A DNA stretch of 64,000 nucleotides. Source: Tretioscincus oriximinensis (lineage: Eukaryota > Chordata > Lepidosauria > Squamata > Gymnophthalmidae). The stretch spans positions 1,441,330 to 1,505,329 of the forward strand of contig JAJVDF010000212.1 of the NCBI GenBank assembly GCA_022410635.1, read 5' to 3'. Of the stretch, positions 33,701 to 48,700 are shown piece by piece. The position numbers and the translations under genes are program-made. Position 1 is the first letter of the stretch. Every line of letters starts with the position of its first letter. Below the pieces are notes generated by a model. That model searched no databases and was not told where the DNA came from. It saw only the letters and a program-made list of their open reading frames with translations.

Positions 33701-36700
33701 ACAAATTTCACACTGTTCCCACTAGAGCAAGGCTGTACTGAAATGGCGGGGCAGTCAATATGATATCAGTCCCATAAAGATGGGTAGAACAAAACTTATG
33801 CATTTTCTTCGCATCTTTCTCTTAGCTCTGACAGTCCTTAACATTTAAAATTCTATGCGAATGGTAATTCTTCACCACTGCCACTAGATGGCTAACTTAC
33901 TTTATGTCAACGGAAATGAAAAGCAGAATTAAGGCTATAAACCAAGTGTCCTTAAGAAATAAAATAGGCACAAAACTAGGCTTTGTAGCAATTTTAAGCA
34001 GTTCAAGCATTATGTGCTAGGTGTGTCCTCTTCCTGCAAAAACGGAACAATACAGTTTTGAGCTAGATGAAAGTGTCCTTGAGAGAGGAAAAGAATGCAT
34101 TGGCTATCAACATCCCCACCTTGGAATCAAGGGCCTCTTCCTCAAATCTTAAGACAGTATATAAAGTATATTTAAGCATCAGTTCCATATAGATAGAATG
34201 TTCCTACTTTATTTCAGGAAATTCACTAACAAATTCTAAACATTTCCATTCTAAAAACTACATCAGAGCTCTTACTTGTAGTGGCGCTCCTTCAAGTCTT
34301 TCAGCTCAGCTAAGAGGTCTTCTCCACTTACATAACCAGTCTCCCCAAACTCATCGGTATCTTCAGCTGGATAAGACGGTACCTGTTTTGTCACTGAACT
34401 CTATAATAATAAGGAATTAGGTCAGGTTGGTCATTTATCATATTTTTACCCAAATAAATTTCATTTCTTACAACGTATTTGTGCACTTTTTGCAGCTTTT
34501 CTCCTTGTGGTAGTTTGAAGCTTTCATGTACAGGATATTTGGAGGTGAATGAGAAGAGCAGGATTGATATCCTTCTATTGCTCTTTGAACTTCATGGTTG
34601 ACAAGAATGCTGTGCTAGACTGTATACAGTATTCTACAAATAAAGCTTAAAAAAAAGAATGTTGTGCTAACTCAGTGGTGTTGTCACAAGGGTCTGATTC
34701 ATACTTGGTCTTATTCTGTTCCAGAAAGTGGGCTGAGGGACCTGCTATCCACATGCCATTCTGGGCTAGCACAGACCAAGGTAAATAATGAGAGTGGCTG
34801 ATGTACCCCAGAGGGGATATGTTCAAAGTCAGGCTGAGGAGCACCTGGGCAAGAGTTTAACTGAATCCTTCAAAAAGCTTTGATGACCAAAGTCCAGATT
34901 TGTCCCATTTATAACAATACTTCATGAGGGTATTCCTCAACACACAACTTTATTTTCTCCAGGTGTTCAAAGGATTGAGGAGGCTGGATGAGAGAGAGAA
35001 CTGGAGGGATACATTCCCTGCTGCTGGTACCTTGGGGGAAGAATTTTGTCCTATTAAACAGTTCCAGATAATTATGTCTCATAAACAAAATGAAAGTCAA
35101 TGGGAAAAACCCTAAAGATCTTCAGCTGGGCTCAATTCTTGAAGGAATACAAATGGATTTGTCAGTTCATAACAACCTTAGCTTTCTGAGGTTAAAGCGA
35201 ACAGTCATGAACTTTTCTTCTGATTTTTTTTTCCTTCCAAATGATTTCCAATAAAATTATAACATATTATTGGATCCTTGTATTACCTTGCATTATCTAT
35301 TCCCAAAAGGTAACTGGGAAAACCGACTTACACTTAGTTTTTGTCTCCGGGCATGAAGAACTTTGATTGGATTCCCACATATAACTTTGCTAACACCTGA
35401 CCAAAAAAAAGGAAAGAATTATTTATTATGTATTTCTATTATGCAATAAAGTTTGCTTTAAAAGTTTTACTTTTAAAAAGTTGTGGAATTTTCCAATTCA
35501 ATCCTACCCACGAAAAGTAACTACTATTAAGCCAACAAATGAGTAGCCGATTTTTTGATATAGAACTAATAATAATGGCCAATACACCCAGGGATCTCTT
35601 CAGCTCAAAGCAGAATGACATCAAACTCATCTCTACAGACCTAGACAATAAAGTTAATTTAAATGGCAAAAAAATCTGAGGACAAACTAAATGTGAGATA
35701 AGACCTTACTAGGGGGAAAGGGGGCTTTTATCAACGCCAAAACTAAGAATGAGATGGCAAACCATCATCATATATATTCCAGTCGTACATTTCACATGAG
35801 CTGTTGAAAAAGAAAACAACCGAAAACCTCTATTTACGCACGAAGAGTGTTTCAGCTATGTGATTTACAGCTACATGAGAAGCCTTTATCTTCATGAACA
35901 GTTGTGAACTTCAGAGGATTAGAGTATCTCCTTTTCCAAGAGACTTTATGGACTCTATATCTTATTTACTTTTTATATGTACCTGCCCTTGACTACTCAT
36001 TACACTGAGTGTTGCTTTATTTTGAACTCTGGCATATTTAAGTTACTCTTTTGGGTTGATTCCTGGTAGAGGGAGACATAGTGTTTGGGTTTTGTAGGGA
36101 TACTGTGTAAAAGAATGCTGGACTAGATTGGCATCTTGCCCCATTCAGCAGGGCTCCTCTTATGTTCTTACTAGTAGAGTTGGCTGTTCCGAAGCTTGTT
36201 AAATGAACAGCCTTCTAGCCCTCACCCCTTTGCCCCATTTGCAAGGCTGCCTATTAGGGCAAGCCAAGTTAGGCGGCCCTGGTGCCAACTCATGCATTCA
36301 GCTGCTGTACAACCGGATGCTGATCACTGTGGCCACCAAGTTATTTTGAATGTATTTCTTTTGCATTTTCCCAATCTAAATTCACCCAATCTAAATTTCC
36401 TTCATTTTCCCAATCTAAATTCACCTAAATTCTTTTGCATTTTCCCAATCTAAATTCCCTTTCAAACTAGACTATAACTTGATGTCAGAATGGGGCCATA
36501 AAATACAAATAATAAATGTGTACAGTGATGGACCTCCACAGAAAGGAAGTCGTTCCACATCCTAGGGCCACTACAGAAATGGCCCTCCTCGTGCCCCTTT
36601 AACTACCAATGGAGGTGATGTTACCAAGTAAACCACTCCTGCAGATCTTAACTAACAAGTTTATAAAGGGGGAGGTGCTCCTTCAATGTGGGTAGCATCT

Positions 36701-39700
36701 AAGGAATTTCAAGCCAATATAATATGTCTTTTCATCCATCCAGATTTTTGTATTCCTATGTACAGGATGGACATGGTACCTCTCAATGGTAGGATATAAG
36801 AAAACAGCACTGAACACATAGCAAGACATTATGAACATATACACCATTAAAAACAGCTTACGGGAGCAACAAAGCTCTGTCATCGCTTGTGTTCATATAC
36901 ACATTCTTCTAAAGAGGGGGTCACTAAACAGGAAGCAGCTGAGAGTAGAGCATGAGGTTCCACTACCATGTGTTAAGTCACTGGCGTCATCTTCTGGCAC
37001 CATCTCATCACCCAGGGTTGCTTCTAGGCTACTGCTAGGCAGCACGGGTCCACCAGGGTGCTTCTGTGGAGACTGAAGTCTGCAAGCGGACAAGAACGGA
37101 ACTGAGGGAAGTCTCGTAGCAGAGCAAGACTTTCTTGTTACAGGTCTTGAATGAGAATCTGGTCAGAAAATAGGGATGGTCTTGGTGAGATAGTTTCATA
37201 ACCAGCACAGCATAAGCTTTCAGTTTAGCATGGAGGAGAACAGTAGAGTTATTTTCTCTGTTTTTAAAATAATGTTGGTACATTCCCAATTGTCTACTAC
37301 ATATTGCTTGTAGAACAAGCATGACTTATGTGTCCCCCAAGGCTTTCTCCCAAACCTCTGAAGGAAGCTGCCCACATAATAAGTGCCGGTTTTAGTCACC
37401 GTAACTATACCAATATATGAACATCTAATGATATGAAGTAGTAAAGGTTCAGTTGAATTACAAAGAGCAAGTACAGAGAATTTAAACATTTGAAGCCAGC
37501 TCAAAACATTTCATGTTTAGGTAGAAATCACAGAATACTATGATTTCTAACCTGGCATTANAAAGTCTCATACTTTTAATATATAATACTTGTACTGCTA
37601 AGAAGCCCAGAAAGGATGAGTCATCATCTGCTCCAGCATCAACCACAGTTATCTGCTGCTAAATCACGATTAATATTTTAAAATAGCAATTACTTTTATT
37701 ATTGAAAATTTCATGAGAAGAGAGGTACAGAGAATACAACCCAATGTGAAACCCCCAAGTCCTGAACAGAATGAGACTTACAGTATTTTGAACCTTATTA
37801 CCTTTGTAAACATAAAAGTAATATAATTTAAAAGGTAATCACCTAACTTTGGTTGCCTCTAAAAATAGGAGACAATTGTGGGATGTTCTGAAGGCCCCAC
37901 AATTGCCTCTTGCTATCCTGTTTGTTGAAAGAGGTATCTGTGAGTTCTCCTTCTGTCTGTCAGCTCCTTTCATGATTACTTCTCTTGCAAATATAGCACA
38001 GGAAGTCAGCCAAGCACACACTTGCTTATGTCATCACTGCTGGATTTCCCATAATAGTCACATTATGATATACAGTTCCTCTAAATTCTGGGGTTGTACT
38101 GGGATAAACACAACTAAATGTGGCATTCCTAATATAATCCAAGGAGAATCATGGGTCTTAGTTCAGATCTGGGGGCATTCTGAGAGTAAAAGAAATTCAG
38201 TGATATCTATATCCTGGATCATGAACTTTACTACAAAGAACACAAACAGTGAGCTACAAAAACTCAAACCAAAAGATTTCAGAGCAAAAATTATTTTAAG
38301 GCAGAATTTGGCTGAAACTAAACGTCATTGGAAAGAGACATGTTTTCAAAAGCTAGTGGCTCTTATTGTTGCCACCCGGAGACCTTCGAGTATGGGGTGG
38401 GGTATGTGTACATAAATAAATAGATAGATAGGTGGTATAGATAGGTAGGTAGATAGATAGATAAATATACAGAGACCAAGTGACTTCATAGTTGGTTTAT
38501 TGGTTGACTTTTTCACTGAACCAATAGATGTCATTGTATTATATTTGTATTTCAATAAAATTATATATTTGAAAGACCTAGGAGCTTTCGAACAATCTAA
38601 GAAGAGTAATTTTATGTGGTGAAGCAGCAGACTTGCACCAACTGTTGCTGTTCTGTCATGCAATTCACTTTGGGAAAAATAATCTAGGAATATGGTGAAT
38701 AGCCACATGCAAAGGATTCTAGAGCATTCTTCTCCTGTCTGATCCCCAAAAGATGATGACTTTTCTCCTTTTTACCATCATTAAGCATAAAGGTAGGATT
38801 CTGCTGTAGTTACCTCTAGCTTTGTCTTTAATGCATATGAACCTATAGAAACAGAAAATTACTCCCCAGCTTTGTACCTCATAATCAAGATTTGTGCAAA
38901 AGCATAAGAAAGAAAATGAAAATGATGGCATTCATTCTGCTTCTAAAATTTCATCCTTTTTTAAAAGTGTCCTGCTAAATAATTTAATGTACCTGTGCCA
39001 GATGATTCTTCAATTAAACTTCCATCCTTAATGGATTCCTTGACAAGTAGCCAGTCTTTGTTCATCTTACATGGGAAAGGAAGATCAGTTTGGTCTGCTG
39101 GTATTTCATCCAAATGTTTTAAATGAGGGATAAGTTTTTTCACCTCAGCTCTGTAGTTATAATCTGGATCCTGAACGAGCAGAAGAGAAAACATTTCTAT
39201 GTGTATTTATCTTTCCAATCACATTTTAAAGGGGAGGGAAAGTGTGGTTCTAAAAAAAGTAGAATGAATTAAAACCACACAGAGAGAGAGCTAACTTTTT
39301 CAGTTGCCATTTTTCTTCAGAATACTTCTTACATCAATGATAAATTTAAAACAAAACAGTACCAACCACACATTTGTTTAAATTATGGCAAACGTTCAAG
39401 TGAGCTTCAAGGCATTAGTCTGTGTTTCTGCTTGCTGATCCAATTCCAACTATAGCAGTGCCAAGTTACACACGTGGACACATATGGGCAGAGATACAAT
39501 TGTTTGATGAAGTACAATGTGATACTCACATGACCTCTCATCTCTCTAGCACTCATTTATGTACATTGCTCCTCTTTCTTTCATATCTCGAAGGCCTTAT
39601 CTTCCTAAGGTTATGTGGAACCTTCAAACTTCCCTCAAGTTCTGACAATTTGTTTTTGTTTGCTGCCATCGTGTCAATTCTGGTTGATGCCATGAACACC

Positions 39701-42700
39701 ACCATGAAATTTTCAGGGCAATAATCAAAGGTGGTTTTCTACTGCCTATTTTCAGTGAGACACTGGGAATCAGATCAACAAACGTCTGCTTTCTAGATAG
39801 TTTATGCTCTTACTTGTGCTAAACCACTCTTGTGTTCTATCTAGTTTCTCTATGTCTGTAGATAGATGAAAAATGAGAGACTGGGAATGGAATATAATGT
39901 GTAATATGCAAGTGCCTAGTTTGCAGTTGTTTTAAATTATTGGGGGAAGAAGTCAAGGTAAGTCTAACTAGTGATTGATGTAAGTGAATTAAGGAAATGG
40001 TTAAATTATCTACAGGTAACCCACAACTTTATGAGTTTATTTGGATGAAAGTTTTGCTTGCAAGACAGCGATTAATAAAGCTCAAGGCAATATAAATAAT
40101 ATATACTGCTCAAAACAATTAAGGGAAAACTTTAACATACACTGTTATGTTAAAGTGTTCCCTTAATTGTTTCGAGCAGTATATTTTCGAACACTTGAAT
40201 TTAAGATAACCACCTAAACCTGGGTGCTTGTAAAGATAAAATGGGACCTGCGTTTGTAGTTTTATATATACCTGAGTCCTAAAAATATTAATCGTAATGT
40301 ATCAGTTCTGATAGAGTAAAAATTTAAGCATGTCCATATAAGTACTCTGATCTTCAATTTTAATTATTTTTTTCTCATCACCTTGCCCTTTTCTTCTGAG
40401 CAATTTTCTGGCAAAGATCTCTGGTGTGGAAAAATCTGAAGTAGAACCTGCAGATTCCTTTTTATTCTCTCCCTTTATGGCTCCTTTTCTTCTAGCTTTG
40501 AATATAGAAACCACGTCAACAATTCACTGGCAAAATTAGTGTCTTATATAAAGAGAAGTCAAGCCTTTACCAGCAAGGTGAGGGAATTGGCTTGTTTTAG
40601 TATCTTTGCCCTCAAGAATTGGCCAGGGCTCCTGAGCACAATGGTCTGTTAGTTACAAGGGCTTTAGATGTTTTGCATATTAAATAAGTGTGTCTGCAGG
40701 ATTCTGGACAAAACACAAAAGCCACTGGTTTTGTTCAAATATGACAGGGAATTTTGAGAAAGTGTACATGCATACCTGGAATAATTTCAGGGTTTAACTG
40801 TCATTTGTCTAGGGGTGCTGTAGTTCTCTAGAGTGAGAATGACACAGACCACCACATTCACCATTTTGCTTTTTTGAGCATGAGATGTCAGAAAGTTATG
40901 AGTTCATCTGCGAATCAAATTACTACAAACAAACAAACTATGGAGGCAGCAGCAAATTTAGTTGAATCCGTATATATATTTTATGTCTGTTTTTTTTAAA
41001 AAATGAAGAAGCCATGCAGTAATTAAATTTATTTAGCTAAAGTCTTTTAAGGATGTATTTCTGTTTCTGCTATGTTTGACAACTAAGCAACATACAGTTC
41101 TTTGGAAGCAAGGACTCTTTCTACTCTACATGAAAAATCTCCCAGCCCTTCAACCTGAAGACTACAAATAAAAAGTACATGATCGCTTGTGTTCATTCCT
41201 TTTAAAAGTATTTTTTTTTCACTGTTGAAATTGTTTATTCATTCTTCAAAATGTTTTTTAGCCTACCTTTTACCTGATCAGCTATATATTAAAACTATTT
41301 GAGTTAACACAATGGTTTGCAGGCCTCACAATTGTTCTCATAGATTCTGATCTACCATCTACAAATAATATATTATTTATAAATAATAACCTGGACAACA
41401 TCAGCATCTGAAGAAGTAGACCTGTCTACGAAAGCTTATGCCAACCACTTTTCTCAAGTTAGTCTCAAAGTACTGCTAGCTCCTTTGCTGGACTTTCTGC
41501 TAGACTAACACGGCTATTTCTCTGAAATTAACATTATTATTGTTGCGGTTACACAACTTCCTGATTCACCTTTCCATACAGCATCTGAAGAAGGAGAGAC
41601 ATGTCTACCAAAGCTGGTGCTGTTTACCTTTCTCTTCTTATACTCTCAGGCCTTGTCCACATGGAGCTTTAGTCTGGGTTGTATCTCAGGACAGAACTTG
41701 GCCATCCACATGCCAGTGTAGGCTTTCGTAGGTCTACAATAGCATGTAGATGGCAGGCTCCTATATAGCCCAGAATAAGGCTCAGTGGGGACAGGGCCCA
41801 AACCTGCGGTTACACAAGTGTTGTTAAATTGACCACCAAAAAAACAGGTTTTGAAAACATTTTATTTTGGTATATCAGTCCTATTCAAAGTCTGTTTTTC
41901 TGTTTCCAGTTCTGTTCTTCAGGACTGAGGACTGATTAGTAGCCCATATGTGACCACAATCACGGGTGCTATGAGACCTCTTTGCTATATATTGTCAGCC
42001 AGACTTACATGGCTACTTTAATTCCATCCATACAAAGTCAAATCCAGAGGCCCTTGCTTCCAGACAACTGTAGATTAGGGGGTCCTCGATCTTTTAAGCG
42101 CTTAATGAAACCTTCATCTTTCCACCCCTTGGGTGAGCAGCATTTACCTGATCTCAGGGTCTGATCAGCATTTATAGCACAAACTATTTTGTGTTAAGCA
42201 GTACCACTTTGGGGTAACGTTAGTCTAAATATTACCTCAGGAGACTGTGGGCTTGGCTTGAAGCAAATATGGTTTCCCTCCACAGTAAGACTAGAAAGTT
42301 TAGGACACAGCCCCAAGTACTGCATCTGACCAAGTTCTTCAATATTATTTCCTTCTAAGTCTAGAATCTCAAGATGTTCTAATAGGCTGACTTGACTTAA
42401 ATCAGCAATGTTGTTATAGGATATGTAGAGTTCCTGAAAGAAATTGAGAAGAACAAATCAATGTTAATTTTCATGTAAATGGTTTCCAATCAGAGTAATG
42501 GGAAAATAAAATAAAATTATTTTTATGCCAGAATTAATTCTGAGTTCTCAAAAATTGTAATTTCCCAAATACAAAACTCAATTAATTAGATGTCCCTTTT
42601 AAATCTGAATTTTTTTTAAGTTGTAGCAATTGTTTTTCCACAGTTCAAATACAGTTCTTCATGTTCCATAATGAGCAGGAAGTTGGGGCCCAGTTTCCTT

Positions 42701-45700
42701 CCAAGAAAAAGGAAACACCAAATAATAAAAAGTCAGCACCAAAAACCTAAGCATGAAATAAATGTATCAAATTCCTAATTGTTCTACCTTCAAAGAAGAA
42801 CAGACAGAAATACCATCCAAATCTGGAAGCCTACAGCGAGCCATCCACAGCACCTGAAGATGAGATAACGCTGTTCCTAGATCCCTGAAAATAATGGGAG
42901 TTAAAAGTGTGATTTTTAATTGTCAAGAGGACCCATTATTTTTCATAACAGCACACTGTATTTGCAGGAGTTCGTGAAACTAAGCCATGTAATCACAAAA
43001 ACAAACCTTGGATTTGTTTAATTCATAAAAGATTGTTTCATTCTGGAAATTCCATACAATGTTTTAACCACATCTCAGCCTCTCAAATATTGCTACCTTT
43101 TATTTTAGGGCCTTTGGGTGCCATCAGTGTAAAATATGGGCAAATTTGTTTAAATATTCCAAGAGGGGAAAAAAAACCATAAAATGGAAACATGCCTACA
43201 ACTGCAAAATAAAAACCAAAACTCCATCTTCTGCTTCCATTGATGTATTGGCCTTCAACTCTATAAACCTACTGAATTTTTATCTAATAAAAACATAGGC
43301 TATAGAAGAAATTTATTCCTGAACTGCAAAGGTTACATTCACTGCAGCTGCAATTTCTATAAGCCAACAGCAATCGCTATACTGTAGCTGCTAAAGCAGC
43401 CCAACAACAATTCAAAACAAACAGGCATTTTGAAAAGAATCAATCATCTCAGCTACTGAAGACGCTCCACTTATGCCCAGAGCACAGCTGGCAATACTGC
43501 ATCTAAAAGGAATATTTATCTAGGTTTCTACATATATCCTTTTACTCATCCCTGAAATTAGAAAGCAGAAACGATTAGATTAAAAACAGTGGCTGGCAGC
43601 CAGACTAAAACGAATACACCATTAGCTTTGAATTATAGTGCTTTTTGCCAGAATCATTAGAAAGATAAGCCGCGTATGCCATCATGGGAGAGTAAAAGAC
43701 CATTTTTTAACTTGCTCTCTTCAGAGAATTTTCCGTTTCCCCCTCAGTTATTACTTCATAAATCTGAGATTACCTGGCTGAAACAAGATAGATGAAAGCA
43801 ATAGTGTAAAAGCCTCATAAAAATATTATAAAATAGGGAATGAACAAGGAACTAAAGCAGTAGCTCTTCATTACATACTGAATATGCACATGTGCTGTTG
43901 ACCCAAGAGGATGGAAGGCCGACCGCCATACAAGCGAGAATCCAAGCTGCAGTCCACAGGCCCCTACGTAAATCCTACAAGGCTTTGATTCTGCGCATTT
44001 GATTCTCCCAGATAATGATCTTGATTTATAACTTCTAAATCAAAAATATTATTTCCTCTGAATAGTAGGAATTTGTTTTGTCTGATTTATAAATAATCAA
44101 GAGTGATCAGAAAGCTCTCAGATTTTGTAGCTTTATACAAGCCCTACCTACTTCTTGACTGTTATTTTTTTAAAGCTTTTCACATCTGTTCTACAGTAGG
44201 AAAGATTATGGATATCTATGTCTTGCATAGATTAAATCTAAATGTGGTTTAGTTTTTAGTACTAGAAACATTTGGGATCTTGACTGAGAGGTAAGAGATG
44301 TGATGTCAGTTTTATAGATTTTTCCCCTTGATCTGCCTGCAATTGGGGCCAAGCAGCCTTGTCTGTATTTACAAAGGCATCTGTCAGCAGTTGCTAGTTG
44401 GAAGCGAAAATTATTTTGTGTTCTTGCCTTGTATCTATGCCAGTTGCCAGGTCATAAGTTCATTTATGAATTAGTCCCCACATTGTGTTGTACCAAATTT
44501 ATATTGCAAGAAATTCATTATTGTTTCCAGTGTGTAGCTATCAATGATTTGGCAGCTGTTAATACATACTTCTTGCTAGAATGTCTAAATCTCAGCTACC
44601 TTCCTAGCACTTGTCAAAAATACCAAAAGCTAAGCTTTCCAGCTTGTTCTAATGTTGCAAATGGCAAGGGTAAAAGAAACTGCACTTCTCTGAATCATTT
44701 CAAGAGAGTACAAAGATTTACAAGAGAGAAAGCATACACTGACATATGACTGAATTAAAGCACATATACATGTTCATTCTAGGCCCTCAGTTTAGGCAGG
44801 ATCTTTGAAGTGGCAAAATGGGAATGAATTAAACATTCAGGAATTAAATGTGATGTTCTCATGGGACAGGAAACAGTATTGTCACATCCTGTATACCACA
44901 GTATCCTTTCCCAGTTCTTTATGTTGCAGTCCATTATAATGTCTACTCCATACATTTTACTCCATTTTTACCTTTATTCTTTTTCTCCAAATTACTTATG
45001 TCCCTTGCTCTCTGCTAGTACAAAAGGAAGAGAAAGGTAACATTTTGCCCAAAAAACATTCATGAGGAAAATGGAGGCTTCCAGGTGTAGAACATATTCT
45101 AACATCTGAAGGTCTTCTTTGTTGGTACATATTGAATGTGAACCTCTTGCCACATTACTTTAAAGCCTGATCAGACACTCCAGAATAAATTAATCCAATT
45201 TATTATAAAACGTAATAATGATTAGAATCCCCTTCAAGTAGAAACAGTAGAGAAATATAGTAATTTTAGCTAACTCATCCAATTCAGAATCAAATACCAT
45301 AGCAGTTTTGTACACAGCAGACAACCAGATGATCAACAAAACATACAAATTTAGTCCCTAGCCCAACTAGTCGGTTCCAGCTTCCATTCAATCAGCACAT
45401 CCAAAGATGACTTTGAAGTGTGTCACAACTACATCACTACATTAAAACAATAGGATTCAACTAAGATTTGTCAGCATGCCCAAAACAAAAGCCTAACTCA
45501 GTCTCCATGATTCATTTAAAAGCAAAATATAAATTTACATTTTTACAAGTGTGAGAACTGTGAAAGTTTGCTCTGAAATTTAAGTTCTGAGCTTTAGATC
45601 TTTACCTCACAGATGTAAGTACACTATTATTCAGTTTCAGTTGTTTTAAATTAGGAAGATAGGCACCTGTAGAAGAAGGGGAGAAAATCATAATTATTTC

Positions 45701-48700
45701 AACACAGTTCTCCCATTTGAACCAGTCTATTCTTAAACTTTCTTTCTCTTCAGATTATCCATGCAATTGTTTTTCTTTTTGAAAGTACTGTATTATCTGG
45801 ATACAGTGTTGTTGGGTTCCACCAAGTTGTGGCAAACTCCTAGTTAACTGAGGGGTGCTAGACAATTTTGGGAGCAGAGATAACACAGTAGTTTGCCATC
45901 ACCTGTTTCCAGGGATAAAGTGGGAGGCAAAAAGTTAACTCTGCTTTCAGGCCTCTTTCTTTACCTTTGTATATTTTTAACCCATAAACCTGTCTTGTTC
46001 ATTGTCACTTCCTTACTGCTAGAGAAGGTGCAGAAAAGGGCAGCAAGAATGATCAAGGGTCTGGAGCACCTCCCTTATGAAGTCAGGCTGATCTGATTGA
46101 ACATGGGATGGATAGGGTGAATAGAGAAAAAATGTTTTCTCTATCACACAACACTAGGACCAGAGGGCACTCCTTGAAACTGATGGGCAGAAAAGTGAGA
46201 ACAGACAAAGGGAAGTATTTTCTTCATCCAGAGGGTCATCGGCCTGTGGAATTTATTTCCTGAAGAGGTTGTGGTAGCTAACAGCTTGGATAGCTTCAAG
46301 ATAGGACTAGACAGGTTTATGGATACCAAGGGTGGGTCCTAGGATGGGATGTCTAAATGTTGCCTCCGGGATGGAGCAACAGGCAGGACTCCTGAAATAC
46401 CATTTGCAGGGAGTCATGAACAGCTGCATATTTTGCTTTCCTCTGTTCAGACTGCCCAACTGCATCTGGTGGGCCTCTGTGGGACACAGAATGCTGGACT
46501 AGATCCAGTATGTATTGAAAAAAAAATCATAATTCCTTATTTGTGATCTAGCAGACCATATTCCTATTCTAAGTCCCCTTTTCTCCCTACAGATGAATTC
46601 AAGTGAAAAGCGTCATCTGAGTTTATTGCGAAATTGCTAAGTTTTCATACAGGATCATTATATCATATCATTTTTAGTCAGGATCATTGCATTTTTCCAT
46701 GTAAATTCAACATTTTTGTGCTGGTAAGAATCACCTTATAAAACCTTGTTCTCATTGAAAATCGTGCAAAATATCAGAGGAACTGTTTCTGGGGTCTAGT
46801 GGTTCTATATGGTAAGCATGGAGGGCTTTTCATTGCTTGGCATTGTTGGGCTGGGTTTTGATTTAAGCTCTGGAGAAAACTTATCCAAACTGCTGTCACT
46901 GGTGATTCTTGTTAGGCAAGGTTTTATGAGAGACTTTCTGACACATACAGGGTTACTCAAAAAGCATTAAAAGAACAAATACATTCTTAAAATAATTGAC
47001 AAATTTGGTCTTCATATATAGAGGAAAACATTTTAATAAAGACCACTTTTGCTAACAGTTCACTTTCTCTTTTTAATTTTTCCCTTGGGAAGAGAAGACA
47101 GGCTCAAATTAGGGTGCAGTCAGACTTTGTTAAAGGAGCATCTTCTGTAAAATAAAATAAAATTACACTTTCCTGAGGCTTCTGCATGCACGTCCATTCC
47201 ACTCTGAGGGCATCTCAAATTTTAAAACAGGTTGCCAGAAAATTGCATAAGCAAAGAGGCAAAGATTTCCCAACCTGAAGCCAAACATCAGATAGCACAT
47301 ATGTCATCAGGTTAGTTTGCCTGGCTAAGATGAAAGATAGGCTGCAGCATACGGTACTTTGAGCTGTGTATCTGAGACAACTGTTTGGAAAGCAATTTTG
47401 TATGCATTGGCATGAGGGGCTTGTTCTTAAAAACACAGTTTTTTAAAAATCCTGTCTGATCACAGCTTTACAGTGTCAGAAATAAAAAATTAAGAAACAA
47501 TAGGCTAATAATTTCTATGCTTCTAATATTAAAAATCTTAGGAATTTTGTAAAGAACACAAAAGATAACTTTAAAAACAGGAAGAGAAGGAAAGGTTATT
47601 GCTACATTTAAAGAGTTTCCATTTAATTAATACAGTATTGGAAGGCTGACTCCCCTCTCCATAGGTAATAAAATAACATGGAAGGCTTGTTGAAGGCTCT
47701 TACCAAAATTTCCAAGACTGTTTTCTCTTGTGTCTACACGTATTTCTAGCACCTTCACTTGCCGTAGATCATCCAGCCCTGTTAGCTTTTTCTGTAGCAA
47801 TAAGGTAAGAAATAAAATTGTAATCATATGGTGTTTTTTTTAAAGATTGTATTCAGCCCTTCAGATGTAACTGAAATAAAATTCCCACCATGGTTGCTAG
47901 AATTGCTAGGAATCGAAGATGATGTTTGAAGCTAGGTTTCATAAAACTAGTAGCTGTTGGTTAGAACTGCAAGGCTGAAGGAAGAGAAGTTGATTTTCAT
48001 AACCCGTTTTTCTCAACCTAAAGGGAGTCAATGCGGCTTATGTAATCTTCTGTTCCTCTCTTCACAACGAACACCTTGTGAAGTAGGTGGGGCTGAGGGA
48101 GTTCCAAAGAACTGTGACTAGCCCAAGATCACTCAGTTGGCATTGTGGAGGAGTGTAGAATCAAATCAGGAGATCTCCAGATATGAACCTGACATTCTAA
48201 CCACAACACCAGACTGATTCCTGAGAAAACCAGATATGTATATCAAGTAAAGAAGATCTCACATATACACCAAGTGGAGAAGCCCGCACTCATTTACCTA
48301 GTAGAGAAGTATGCTTTATGCTCTGTCCTGGGCAGGGAGAACAAAAGAGCAGGGGACAAAGGGCTTCCCTTTGGCTGCAGCAGCATATTAAAGGAAGTTT
48401 CTAATATGCTTGGTGGTCTGATATACTGGCCAACATGGAATTAATCTTAATTCCAATTATTTTCACTGCTGCTGAAATGGTTGTAGCCAATCCCTTATAT
48501 GTGAGTGTTTATGTACTTGCATTTTCACAACATCTTTGGCTGCATTCCCACATTGGTTGCTGTTATTTTTTATGCTATAAGAACATGATTATAGGGAATT
48601 TGCCTCACATAGTTGTGGAGATCCAGCAGTCGTAATGTTATAAAGGACTATCATTACACTTTTTCTTGCTAGTATTCTTATGTATGTTCTTATGCTCGGT

